Numbered from the stretch's first letter, positions 1 through 6,057 are shown. The stretch is DNA of 7,495 bases from Actinomycetota bacterium (GCA_016781115.1 JADDQX010000053.1:1-7495), one strand, 5' to 3'. Numbers and translations: made by a program. Notes: generated by a model from the sequence alone, not told the origin.

Positions 1-117
1 GTGAACATCGAGCGCCAGGCGCGAAAGAGGGTCAACATCGTGTTGACCGCCTCTCGCTTCGCGTCCTGGGACCACGGCAAGGGCAGGGACACGATCACGG
101 ATGGAGGACGGCGATGA
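1..117 (+). CDS. C-terminal fragment of an unrecognised protein (5' end outside window)
   Basis: Frame 1 is open from the first base to TGA at 115-117, giving 38 codons. That stop overlaps the aldo/keto reductase ATG as ATGA (114-117), the usual sign of translational coupling in an operon. Of the 38 codons, 32 end in G or C, matching the real genes here. The peptide is basic and ends DTITDGGRR; I do not recognise a family. A GTG occupies position 1, but nothing shows that it is a start, so the gene probably continues to the left. A 19-bp inverted repeat (30-48) lies inside this frame, so the alternative is that the stretch is a promoter or operator region for the reductase and the open frame is chance. 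Function unknown. Confidence 0.5.
   Translation: MNIERQARKRVNIVLTASRFASWDHGKGRDTITDGGRR
30..48. repeat. Perfect 8-bp inverted repeat with 3-nt centre, extendable to a longer imperfect hairpin
   Basis: Arms GGTCAACA (30-37) and TGTTGACC (41-48) flank TCG. Allowing small bulges, pairing continues outward: 26-29 with 51-54, and 20-25 with 58-63, about 18 paired positions in all. No T-run follows, so it is not a typical intrinsic terminator. It could be an operator for the reductase, an RNA hairpin within the upstream reading frame, or chance. Confidence 0.45.
103..108 (+). promoter_or_regulatory. Shine-Dalgarno sequence of the aldo/keto reductase
   Basis: GGAGGA ends 5 nt before ATG 114. It is the clearest ribosome binding site in the window and decides the start at 114 over the in-frame ATG at 120. 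It lies inside the upstream reading frame, consistent with coupled translation. Confidence 0.75.
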
Positions 118-1052
118 AGATGAGGAAACTCGGCTCGCAGGGGCCGGAGATCTCCGCGGTCGGCTTCGGCACTTGGGAGGCGGGCGGCAACGCGTGGGGG
201 CCGGAGGTTCCGGACGAGCGAACGATAGAGGCGATCCGAACCGGCGCGGATTCCGGGATCAACTGGGTCGACACGGCCGAGGTGTACGGGGGCGGCCGCT
301 CGGAAGAGCTGGTCGGGCGCGCTCTGCAGGGCCGCAAAGATGTGATGGTCTTCACGAAGGTCGCTTCCAGGGGCGCCGGCAGCGGCTACCGGCCGGACGA
401 AGTGCGCAAGGGGGCCGAGGCGAGCCTGCGCCGGCTCGGGTGCGACGTCATCGACCTCTACCAGATCCACTGGCCCACCTCCGAGTTCGACGTCGAGGAG
501 ACGTGGGGGGCGATGGCCCAGTTGGTGGACGACGGCCTCGTCCGCTACATCGGCGTCTCGAACTTCAAGCGCGACCTCATCGAAAGGTGCGAGAAGGTCC
601 GCCACGTCGACTCTCTTCAGCCGCACTTCTCTATGCTGTGGCAGGAGGGGCGCGACGACCTCTTCCCGTTCTGCAAGGAGAACGGAACCGGCGTGATCGC
701 GTACGGCCCCCTCGCGTACGGGCTGCTCACCGGGACCTTCACCGCCGACACGACTTTCACCGAGGACGACTGGCGAGGCGGCGGTCACGGCATCAGCTAC
801 TACGACAAGCTGTTCGCTCCGGGCAAGTTCGAGAGGAACGTCGCGAAGACGCAAGAGCTGAAACCGGTCGCGAACCGTCTAGGCATCACGCTTCCCCAGC
901 TGGCGCTGGCTTGGGTCTTCCACCAAGAAGGCGTGACCGGAGCGATCGCGGGATCGCGCTCGCCGGAGCACGTCAAGGACAACGCGGGAGCGGGGTCGGT
1001 CACCCTTTCCGCCGCCGACCTAGACGAGATCGACGCGATCCTCGACCGCTGA
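114..1052 (+). CDS. Aldo/keto reductase
   Basis: A 312-residue cytosolic NAD(P)H-dependent oxidoreductase of the aldo/keto reductase superfamily, (beta/alpha)8 barrel, reducing aldehydes or ketones. The family tetrad is visible: Asp53 and Tyr58 in the WVDTAEVYG segment, Lys82 (FTKVAS) and His119 (YQIHWP). Other family segments are the N-terminal RKLGSQGPEISAVGFGTW, IGVSNF (146-151), the ITLPQLALAW helix (258-267) and IAGSRSPEH (278-286) in the cofactor-binding part. Length is normal. The general look is that of the bacterial IolS/YhdN-like group, but the substrate cannot be read from sequence. The start is fixed by GGAGGA 5 nt upstream. It follows the 1-117 frame with an ATGA overlap. Its stop lies only 3 bp from the stop of the convergent permease gene, leaving no room for a separate terminator. 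Confidence 0.93.
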   Translation: MKMRKLGSQGPEISAVGFGTWEAGGNAWGPEVPDERTIEAIRTGADSGINWVDTAEVYGGGRSEELVGRALQGRKDVMVFTKVASRGAGSGYRPDEVRKGAEASLRRLGCDVIDLYQIHWPTSEFDVEETWGAMAQLVDDGLVRYIGVSNFKRDLIERCEKVRHVDSLQPHFSMLWQEGRDDLFPFCKENGTGVIAYGPLAYGLLTGTFTADTTFTEDDWRGGGHGISYYDKLFAPGKFERNVAKTQELKPVANRLGITLPQLALAWVFHQEGVTGAIAGSRSPEHVKDNAGAGSVTLSAADLDEIDAILDR

Positions 1053-1055
1053 CGC

Positions 1056-1958
1056 CTAGGCAGCGTCGGCCGCCGGGAGGGCTTCCCGCTTCTTCGTCGC
1101 CAGGACCGGGATCGCGAGCAGGACGAGCGTCGCGCCGATGACGAGTCGGATGGTGAGGTCTTCGGCCAAGAAGATGGTCGCGAGCGTGATCGTCGTCACC
1201 AACTCCATCATGTTGGCGATCGAGGTACGCGAAGAGCCGATCCGCCCGATAGCCGCGTAGGTCGTTATGAACGCGATCGCGGTGGCGGCGCCCAAGCCGG
1301 CGGCCGGAACGCGCGCTGCAGACGGAAGCCCGCTCCCTTGCACCAGCGCGACGGCTCCCAGCGACAAACCCGCTCCGACCGCCGTCCACGTCGCGGCGGT
1401 GGCGGGCGGGGTTCCGCTGCTCAGGATCTGAGCCCCGATGTAGAAGAGCGCGACGACGACCGCAGCACCCAGAGCGAGAAGCGGGCCCGCAGGCGGGGTT
1501 GCCGTGAACGAGAAGATCGATCCGACGCCCGCCACTCCGAGGAGGAGGGCGATCGCGAGGCGCGGGTCGAACCGCTCGAGCTTCAGAGCGATCGCGAGCA
1601 AGGTCGTCCAGATCGGATAGCTGTAGAACACCAAACCGACGACCGACGCCGGTGCCCGCTCGAGGGCCAGGAAGAACAGAGCGGACTCGAGCCCGTACCC
1701 CACCGCTCCCAGGAGGAGCAATCGTCCCGTTCGACCTCGCCCGAGCCAGATCGAACGCCGCCTCACACCGTTGAAGGCCACCAGCACCACCGAGGTGATC
1801 GCGAAGCGGAAGGCGAGCAGCGGGACCGCCTCGGCTCCCGCCGCGTACGCCTGTTTCGCGAAGATCGCCAGCGTCCCGAACGCGACCGCGCCGACGATCG
1901 CGAGGCCGATCCCGATCAGGTCCGAACGCGCCGAGGCCTGGCCGTAGGTCTCGGTCAA
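1056..1958 (-). CDS. EamA/DMT-superfamily transporter (RhaT-like permease)
   Basis: A 300-residue inner-membrane protein of the drug/metabolite transporter superfamily with the usual ten hydrophobic segments, approximately 13-34, 44-62, 78-99, 104-124, 131-151, 157-180, 188-207, 217-238, 245-264 and 269-287. These form two EamA repeats. Typical family features are the first-repeat FYSYPIWTTLLAI stretch (111-123) with the following basic/acidic KLERF, and the second-repeat ...LATIFLAEDLT (259-269) segment. Such proteins move small metabolites or amino acids; the cargo is unknown. The start is TTG (1958-1956), overlapping the TGA of the preceding small gene as TTGA. No Shine-Dalgarno is visible upstream, so translation probably depends on coupling. 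No other start codon precedes the first membrane segment convincingly. The 3' end faces the reductase with a 3-bp gap. Confidence 0.9.
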   Translation of the reverse strand: MTETYGQASARSDLIGIGLAIVGAVAFGTLAIFAKQAYAAGAEAVPLLAFRFAITSVVLVAFNGVRRRSIWLGRGRTGRLLLLGAVGYGLESALFFLALERAPASVVGLVFYSYPIWTTLLAIALKLERFDPRLAIALLLGVAGVGSIFSFTATPPAGPLLALGAAVVVALFYIGAQILSSGTPPATAATWTAVGAGLSLGAVALVQGSGLPSAARVPAAGLGAATAIAFITTYAAIGRIGSSRTSIANMMELVTTITLATIFLAEDLTIRLVIGATLVLLAIPVLATKKREALPAADAA

Positions 1959-2407
1959 GGAGCGGGGGCGGGATCAGGCCGGCCGCAGCGTTCCATGCCG
2001 TAGTCCCGGGCCGTCTCGTTGGCCTCGGCCGCAGCGTTCTGTAGCTCTTGGCCGAGCCGAGTCACCTCTTGTAGATCTTTCTTCTCCGCCGCGTCCCGGA
2101 TCTGCGGCAGGTAAGACATCGCCTCTTCGATCTTCGCCAGCATCCGGTCGATGACATCGCGATCCTCCTCGGGCGGCTCCAGCTCCCGCAGGTCGCGCAA
2201 CAGCGTGGCGGTGATCGCCTGGGCCTCGTCCACGAACTTCTCGAGCGCCTCCGGCGACTTGGGTGGTTCCAGCTCCTGAGTCTTCTCGTCCGCCGCTTGG
2301 CAGATGGCGTCGGCCCGCGCGATGAACTCCTCTTTGGACAAGCCCTGGCCCGAGCAGGCGGGCGAAACGACCAGGGCCGCCGCTACCACTATCCTCACGA
2401 TCTGCAT
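1955..2407 (-). CDS. Small putative lipoprotein / exported helical protein
   Basis: A 150-residue protein. The start is ATG 2407-2405, chosen because it opens directly onto a signal-like N-terminus (MQIVRIVVAAALVVSPAC). The reading frame stays open farther upstream to 2635, but that part is antisense to TerC and has no family character. Cys18 could be the lipidated residue, although Pro at -2 departs from the standard lipobox, and only one basic residue precedes the hydrophobic core; plain secretion is the alternative. The mature part is highly charged and probably helical, with coiled-coil-like stretches around 50-75, 85-110 and 112-135. Cys36 (ADAICQAA) and Cys141 (YGMERCG) sit at positions I recall as paired in similar actinobacterial proteins, perhaps forming a disulfide. 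The tail is Pro/Ala-rich. Function unknown. It precedes the permease gene in one probable transcript. Candidate ribosome site AGGGGA ends 10 nt before the ATG. Confidence 0.82.
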   Translation of the reverse strand: MQIVRIVVAAALVVSPACSGQGLSKEEFIARADAICQAADEKTQELEPPKSPEALEKFVDEAQAITATLLRDLRELEPPEEDRDVIDRMLAKIEEAMSYLPQIRDAAEKKDLQEVTRLGQELQNAAAEANETARDYGMERCGRPDPAPAP

Positions 2408-2444
2408 CTGATCTAGGTCCCCTCTAGGTGCGAGCCGCGACCCT
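2408..2444. promoter_or_regulatory. 37-bp divergent spacer between the lipoprotein and TerC genes
   Basis: It must carry the leader, or part of it, for both directions. It contains two CTAGGT copies, 2413-2418 and 2424-2429, offset by 11 bp, about one helical turn. For TerC the best ribosome-site candidate is AGGTG (2426-2430), 14 nt before the ATG, which is weak. No -10 hexamer fits a leaderless TerC start. The spacer is too short for a yybP-ykoY manganese riboswitch, which precedes some TerC/Alx genes elsewhere. Confidence 0.35.
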
Positions 2445-3473
2445 ATGGGATGGGACCTGCTCTGGGAGGCAACCTTGGAACCCTGGTACCTGTACGCGGG
2501 CTTCATCGGCTTCGTGATCGCGATGTTGGTCATCGACCTCAAGTTCTTCCACGCGGAGGAACACGAGCCGACCGCGCGCGAATCCGGCATCTGGGTCGCG
2601 ATCTGGATCGGGCTGGCTCTCGTGTTCGGAGTCATCGTCTACTTCTGGAAGGGCGGGTCCACAGCGGCCGAGTACTTTGCCGGATACCTGATCGAGTACT
2701 CGCTGTCGGTCGACAACATGTTCGTCTTCGTGTTGATCTTCAGCTACTTCCGCGTCCCGTTGGCCTATCAACATCAGGTCCTCTTCTACGGGATCTTGGG
2801 AGCGATGATCTTCCGAGGCATCTTCATCGCCCTCGGGGTCGCTCTCATCAACAACTTCGAATGGATCATTTACGTGTTCGGGGCCTTCTTGATCTACACG
2901 GCGTTCAGGATCGCTCGCGGGACGGAAGAGGTTCACCCCGAAGAGAACCCGGTCCTCAAGTTCGCGCAGAAGCGGATCCGCACGACCACGAGGTTCGACG
3001 GCCAGAAGCTGTTCACGATGGAGAACGGCAAGCGCGTAGCGACACCGCTGCTGATCGTGCTGATCTTCATCGAGGTGACCGACATCATCTTCGCGATCGA
3101 TTCGATCCCTGCGATATTCGGGATCACGACCGATCCGTTCATCGTCCTGACCTCGAACGTGTTCGCGATCCTCGGGCTCCGAGCTCTGTACTTCCTGCTC
3201 GCGGGCTTCATGGACCGGTTCCATCTCTTGAAGTACGGCTTGGCGATCGTGCTCGGGTTCGTCGGCTTGAAGATGCTCGGCACCGCCGTCCCATGCGGGG
3301 GCGAGTCGATGTTCTGTCACGACCACCACCTCTCGGTGCCGATCTGGATGTCGCTGGGGATCATCGTGGTGACCCTCGGACTGACCGTCTTCCTGTCGCT
3401 CAAGCTCCCGCCGCCGCCTCACGACCAGGACCCGCCCTACGAGCATGACGACCAGGACAGGCGACTCGCCTAG
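2445..3473 (+). CDS. TerC/Alx-family integral membrane protein
   Basis: A 342-residue polytopic membrane protein of the TerC family (Pfam TerC; E. coli Alx and B. subtilis YceF/YkoY group). Members are linked to manganese efflux, metal supply to exported enzymes, and tellurium-resistance clusters. The two hallmark acidic membrane motifs are present: EYSLSVDNMFVF (84-95) and EVTDIIFAIDSIPAIFGIT (210-228). Hydrophobic segments lie at about 15-31, 49-67, 79-101, 111-135, 139-154, 200-224, 231-255, 263-280 and 299-320. Residues 156-198 form a charged cytoplasmic-type loop. Two features look unusual: a Cys/His-rich loop (284-295: Cys284, Cys291, His292, His294, His295) before the last membrane helix, and a Pro/Asp/His tail (322-342). 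The neighbours are not ter genes, so a stress-type tellurite operon is not indicated. The stop TAG shares CTAG with the stop of the convergent dehydrogenase. Confidence 0.93.
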   Translation: MGWDLLWEATLEPWYLYAGFIGFVIAMLVIDLKFFHAEEHEPTARESGIWVAIWIGLALVFGVIVYFWKGGSTAAEYFAGYLIEYSLSVDNMFVFVLIFSYFRVPLAYQHQVLFYGILGAMIFRGIFIALGVALINNFEWIIYVFGAFLIYTAFRIARGTEEVHPEENPVLKFAQKRIRTTTRFDGQKLFTMENGKRVATPLLIVLIFIEVTDIIFAIDSIPAIFGITTDPFIVLTSNVFAILGLRALYFLLAGFMDRFHLLKYGLAIVLGFVGLKMLGTAVPCGGESMFCHDHHLSVPIWMSLGIIVVTLGLTVFLSLKLPPPPHDQDPPYEHDDQDRRLA

Positions 3474-4216
3474 GTCTCCCTGGCCACAACGGTTGCTGTT
3501 GCTTGGGCGCGCGGCCGGACCACGATCTCGTCGATGTTGACGTGGGGGGGCCGGGTCGCTGCCCACGCGACACAGTCTGCGATGTCCTCGGCCGTCAGCG
3601 GCTCGATCCCCTCGTAGGGTTTGGCAGCCTTGGCGCCGTCGCCCGCGAAGCGCACCATCGAGAACTCTGTCTCGACCAGGCCCGGCGCAACCTCCGTGAT
3701 CCTGATGGGCTTTCCGACGAGCTCCAGGCGAAGCGTCCTCGTGATCGCTCGCACCGCGTGCTTCGTGGCCGTGTAGCCACCTCCACCCGCGTAGACCTCG
3801 AAGCCGGCGATCGAGCCCAGGTTGACGATGTGGCCGTTGCCGGACGCCTCCAGCTTGGGCAACAAGGCGCGGGTGACGCGGAGGAGGCCCAGAACGTTGG
3901 TTCGCCACATCGTCTCCGCTGCCTCATCCGACAGCTCCGCCAGCGGATCTACTCCGACCGCGAGCCCCGCGTTGTTCACCAACAGGTTCACGCGCTCGAC
4001 CTCGCTCGAGAACACTTCAACGGAGGAAGCGTCGGAGACGTCTAGCGCCAGAGCCCGGCCCCCACACCGCGCGGCCAACTCTTCGAGCTTGTCCACCCGG
4101 CGCGCCCCCAAGACGACATCGAACCCGTCGCTCGCGAGACGTTGTGCCGTTGCTGCTCCGATACCGGCAGATGCGCCGGTTACGACCGCGACGGGCCGCG
4201 GAGTCGCTCCGTCCAT
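3470..4216 (-). CDS. SDR-family NAD(P)-dependent oxidoreductase, YdfG-like
   Basis: A 248-residue classical short-chain dehydrogenase/reductase. Visible elements: cofactor loop TGASAGIG (13-20), basic ARR at 38-40 suggesting NADP(H), LDV (58-60), NNAG (81-84), Asn107, catalytic Ser135, Tyr148 and Lys152 (YTATK), and PG at 178-179. The segments ETEFSMVRFAGD (182-193), PLTAEDIADCVAWAATRP (206-223) and HVNIDEIVVRPRAQA (225-239) resemble the YdfG group, which oxidises L-allo-threonine, serine or 3-hydroxy acids in E. coli and reduces malonic semialdehyde. That substrate assignment is by resemblance only. The ATG at 4216 is the only sensible start, because TGASAGIG follows at residue 13. No Shine-Dalgarno precedes it, and the arginase ATG is 14 bp away on the other strand. 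The stop overlaps that of TerC. Confidence 0.9.
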   Translation of the reverse strand: MDGATPRPVAVVTGASAGIGAATAQRLASDGFDVVLGARRVDKLEELAARCGGRALALDVSDASSVEVFSSEVERVNLLVNNAGLAVGVDPLAELSDEAAETMWRTNVLGLLRVTRALLPKLEASGNGHIVNLGSIAGFEVYAGGGGYTATKHAVRAITRTLRLELVGKPIRITEVAPGLVETEFSMVRFAGDGAKAAKPYEGIEPLTAEDIADCVAWAATRPPHVNIDEIVVRPRAQATATVVARET

Positions 4217-4230
4217 GCAACCATCGTGGC
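4217..4230. promoter_or_regulatory. 14-bp spacer between two divergent start codons
   Basis: The ATG of the YdfG-like gene (4214-4216, minus) and the ATG of the arginase (4231, plus) are separated by 14 bp. Neither gene has a recognisable ribosome binding site. Weak -10-like hexamers with A at position 2 and T at position 6 occur 6 nt before each start: AACCAT (4219-4224, plus) and CACGAT (4228-4223, minus). They overlap each other. If transcripts are not leaderless, each promoter must lie within the opposite gene. Confidence 0.3.
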
Positions 4231-5127
4231 ATGGAAAACAACAGGGTCGCCATCATCGGGGCGCCGCTCGACCTCGGTTCTTCTCGCCGCGGCGTCGACA
4301 TGGGCCCCAGCGCGATCCGCTACTCGGGATTGCAGGAACGACTCGAGAGGCTCGGCTTCGCTGTGGACGACCGCGGCAACGTTGCCGCGGAGATCCCCGA
4401 GGTTGCGTCCGAGAGCGACGAGCACGCGCGTTTCCTACCGGCGATCTTGGCGTCGTGCTCCCAGATCGCGCGCAGGGTCGCTGAGGTCGCGCGAGAAGAA
4501 GACCTTCCCGTGGTTCTGGGCGGCGACCACTCCATAGCGATGGGAACGCTCGCGGGGCTGCACTCGGTGCACGGGCCGGGCGGCGTCATCTGGGTGGACG
4601 CGCACGGTGACCTGAACAACCCCGAGAACTCTCCCTCCGGCAACGTCCACGGCATGCCCTTGGCGGCGGCTCTGGGTCAGTGCGGCTTCTCGCTCGACGG
4701 TATGCAGGAGGCGCCCTGGGTGGATCCTCACCGCGTCGCGCTCGTCGGGGTCCGAGCCCTCGACCCCGGAGAGAAGGAGCTGGTCGCGAAGCTGGGGCTT
4801 CAGGTCTTCACGATGTCGGACATCGACCGGCGCGGGCTCCCGGAGGTGATGCGCCAGGCGACCGAGCGCGTGTCGGGCGACGGGTTCGTCCACCTCTCAC
4901 TCGACGTCGACGTGTGCGATCCAGAGATCGCTCCCGGCGTCGGAACCCCTATCCGGGGCGGCTTCTCCTACCGGGAAGCGCATCTGGCCATGGAGCTGAT
5001 TGCGGAGGCCCAGATCCTCACTTCGGTCGAGGTGGTAGAGGTCAACCCCGTGCTGGATCACGCGGACGAGACGGGGATCCTGGCCGTGGAGCTCGTCGCG
5101 AGCGCCCTCGGAGCGAGCATCCTGTAG
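4231..5127 (+). CDS. rocF: Arginase (L-arginine amidinohydrolase)
   Basis: A 298-residue ureohydrolase converting L-arginine and water to L-ornithine and urea, cytosolic, with a binuclear Mn(II) centre. All expected ligands are visible: His100 (GGDHS), Asp123, His125 and Asp127 (DAHGD), Asp225 and Asp227 (LDVDV). Catalytic-site His140 (SGNVHG) and Glu270 (VVEVNP) are also present. Asn129, Ser136 and Asn138 match the residues that read the amino-acid head group in arginases, favouring arginase over agmatinase. The opening APLDLGSSRRGVDMGPSAIR and the closing EVNPVLDHADETGILAVEL are close to the Bacillus RocF type, and the length is normal. The ATG at 4231 is chosen because homology begins there; an in-frame GTG-type extension back to 4144 is antisense coding and unlike the family. 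No Shine-Dalgarno is seen. No ornithine aminotransferase or transporter gene adjoins it, so its pathway partner lies elsewhere. Confidence 0.95.
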   Translation: MENNRVAIIGAPLDLGSSRRGVDMGPSAIRYSGLQERLERLGFAVDDRGNVAAEIPEVASESDEHARFLPAILASCSQIARRVAEVAREEDLPVVLGGDHSIAMGTLAGLHSVHGPGGVIWVDAHGDLNNPENSPSGNVHGMPLAAALGQCGFSLDGMQEAPWVDPHRVALVGVRALDPGEKELVAKLGLQVFTMSDIDRRGLPEVMRQATERVSGDGFVHLSLDVDVCDPEIAPGVGTPIRGGFSYREAHLAMELIAEAQILTSVEVVEVNPVLDHADETGILAVELVASALGASIL

Positions 5128-5230
5128 CGACCCCCGCCCCCGAACCGAGCGCGCGCGAGAGCGCTATCCGCTCACTTATGACCACAGAATGGCCGTGAAG
5201 GGGTAGCTGCGAGGTGCCGGCGCTGCAGGG
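5128..5230. other. 103-bp convergent spacer, no clear terminator
   Basis: It lies between the arginase and FabG-like stop codons. It contains a C-run, a short GC alternation and a weak 5-bp inverted repeat (5159-5163 with 5169-5173, loop of 5), but no T-run on either strand. A six-codon ATG frame at 5178 is not credible as a gene. Nothing else is seen. Confidence 0.5.
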
Positions 5231-6004
5231 CTAGTCGTGGAGGACGCGGCCCTCCATGCCTCCGGCCACCGTGATCACCTCTCCGGTCACGTGCCCGGAG
5301 ATCTCGTCGGAGCCAAGAGCGAGCACGACGCGCGCCACGTCTTCGGCCCTCCCGACCTTGCGCAGCGGCATCGTGCGGGTGATCCGCTCGACGAATCCCT
5401 CCTGCTGCAGAGCGTCTCGAGCCATCTCGGTTTCCGTCCACCCCGGACAGACGACGTTCGCCCGCCCCCGCGGCGCCACCCGGGCGATCTCGTTCTTCAA
5501 GCTCTTCAAGAAGCCGCTCGCGAGCGCCCCCTTCGCGGCGGCGTAATCCGCGTGACCCGCCTCGCCGATGAGCCCCGCCGTCGACGAGATGATGACGATG
5601 TTGCCGGTCTGGGTTTGCGAGACGTGGCGAAGAAAGGCGCGGCAGCTAAGAAAGACGCTGTCTAGGTTGGCAGCGATCGTCCGCCGCCAGCGCTCCAGAG
5701 GCATGTCCCACACCGGTTGGTCCTGAGACGGCCACGCGCCGGCGTTCGCGATCAGGACGTCGAGTCGCCCCAGGTTCGCGACCGCCGCCGGAACCAGCGC
5801 GTCGACGTCGGACTCGACCGTCAGGTCCGCCCGCAGCGCCACGCCACCGGTTTCCTTGGCCAGCATCTCGGCTCGTTCCGCGCTGGATCGGTAGTGGATG
5901 GCCACCTTCGCGCCCTCCGACGCGAAGGTACGCACGAGCGCGCTGCCGATGCCGCCGGCGCCGCCGGTGACGAGCACGCCCTTGTCCCGCAGTCCCGTCT
6001 GCAC
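5231..6004 (-). CDS. SDR-family oxidoreductase, FabG-like
   Basis: A 257-residue classical short-chain dehydrogenase/reductase resembling 3-oxoacyl-ACP reductase (FabG) and sugar or alcohol dehydrogenases of that fold. Elements: TGGAGGIG (13-20), YRSS at 38-41 consistent with NADP(H), Asp60, ANAG (86-89, instead of the commoner NNAG), Asn113, Ser140/Ser141, Tyr154 and Lys158 (YAAAK), PG (187-188), and the C-terminal SGHVTGEVITVAGG (236-249) typical of FabG-like enzymes. No acyl carrier protein or fatty-acid synthesis genes adjoin, so true FabG function is not supported; the substrate is unknown. The start is GTG (6004-6002), 12 residues before the cofactor loop. There is no Shine-Dalgarno, but TAGCTT sits 7 nt upstream, suggesting a leaderless transcript. 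It is a different SDR subgroup from the one at 3470-4216, so not a recent duplicate. Confidence 0.9.
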   Translation of the reverse strand: MQTGLRDKGVLVTGGAGGIGSALVRTFASEGAKVAIHYRSSAERAEMLAKETGGVALRADLTVESDVDALVPAAVANLGRLDVLIANAGAWPSQDQPVWDMPLERWRRTIAANLDSVFLSCRAFLRHVSQTQTGNIVIISSTAGLIGEAGHADYAAAKGALASGFLKSLKNEIARVAPRGRANVVCPGWTETEMARDALQQEGFVERITRTMPLRKVGRAEDVARVVLALGSDEISGHVTGEVITVAGGMEGRVLHD

Positions 6005-6011
6005 GCGCAGG

Positions 6012-6017
6012 AAGCTA
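6012..6017 (-). promoter_or_regulatory. Candidate -10 element for a leaderless FabG-like transcript
   Basis: Minus strand TAGCTT fits TANNNT and ends exactly 7 nt before the GTG start at 6004, the spacing expected if transcription begins at the start codon. No -35 match is seen at the usual distance. Confidence 0.5.
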
Positions 6018-6044
6018 TCCGGTGGGAGCCAAGTGCGCGGCCGC

Positions 6045-6050
6045 TACCCT
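6045..6050 (+). promoter_or_regulatory. Candidate -10 element for a leaderless YchF-like transcript
   Basis: TACCCT fits TANNNT and ends exactly 7 nt before ATG 6058. No Shine-Dalgarno precedes that ATG, so a leaderless mRNA explains the start well. It is the mirror arrangement of the element at 6012-6017. Confidence 0.5.
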
Positions 6051-6057
6051 CACAGCC

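Noticed and set aside
43..48. TTGACC as a -35 element for the reductase
   Set aside because: No acceptable -10 hexamer lies 16-19 bp downstream.
101..1141. 346-codon plus-strand open frame starting at the ATG next to the reductase Shine-Dalgarno
   Set aside because: Arg/Gly-rich shadow of the reductase. All conserved motifs are in the frame starting at 114.
1338..2003. 221-codon plus-strand open frame antisense to the permease
   Set aside because: Arg/Asp/Gln-rich, no domain, and the opposite strand encodes a clear ten-segment membrane protein.
2408..2444. yybP-ykoY manganese riboswitch upstream of TerC
   Set aside because: The spacer is only 37 bp and shows no such structure; it would have to lie inside the divergent gene.
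2408..2635. 76-residue N-terminal extension of the small lipoprotein
   Set aside because: It would bury the signal-like sequence and lies antisense to TerC; the ATG at 2407 gives a sensible exported protein.
2424..3908. 494-codon open frame on the minus strand spanning TerC and part of the YdfG-like gene
   Set aside because: It is antisense to one well-supported gene and out of frame with another. The translation is monotonous Asp/Glu/Arg/His/Gln with no domain, as expected for a shadow frame in GC-rich DNA.
4144..4230. N-terminal extension of arginase by 29 residues
   Set aside because: The extra residues are Arg-rich, antisense to the start of the YdfG-like gene and unlike arginase; homology begins at Met 4231.
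5159..5173. GAGCG/CGCTC inverted repeat as a bidirectional terminator
   Set aside because: The stem has only 5 bp and there is no T-run on either side.
5231..6004. The two dehydrogenases flanking arginase as a duplicated pair or composite element
   Set aside because: They belong to different SDR subgroups with different cofactor-loop and C-terminal motifs, and there are no flanking repeats or mobile-element signs.
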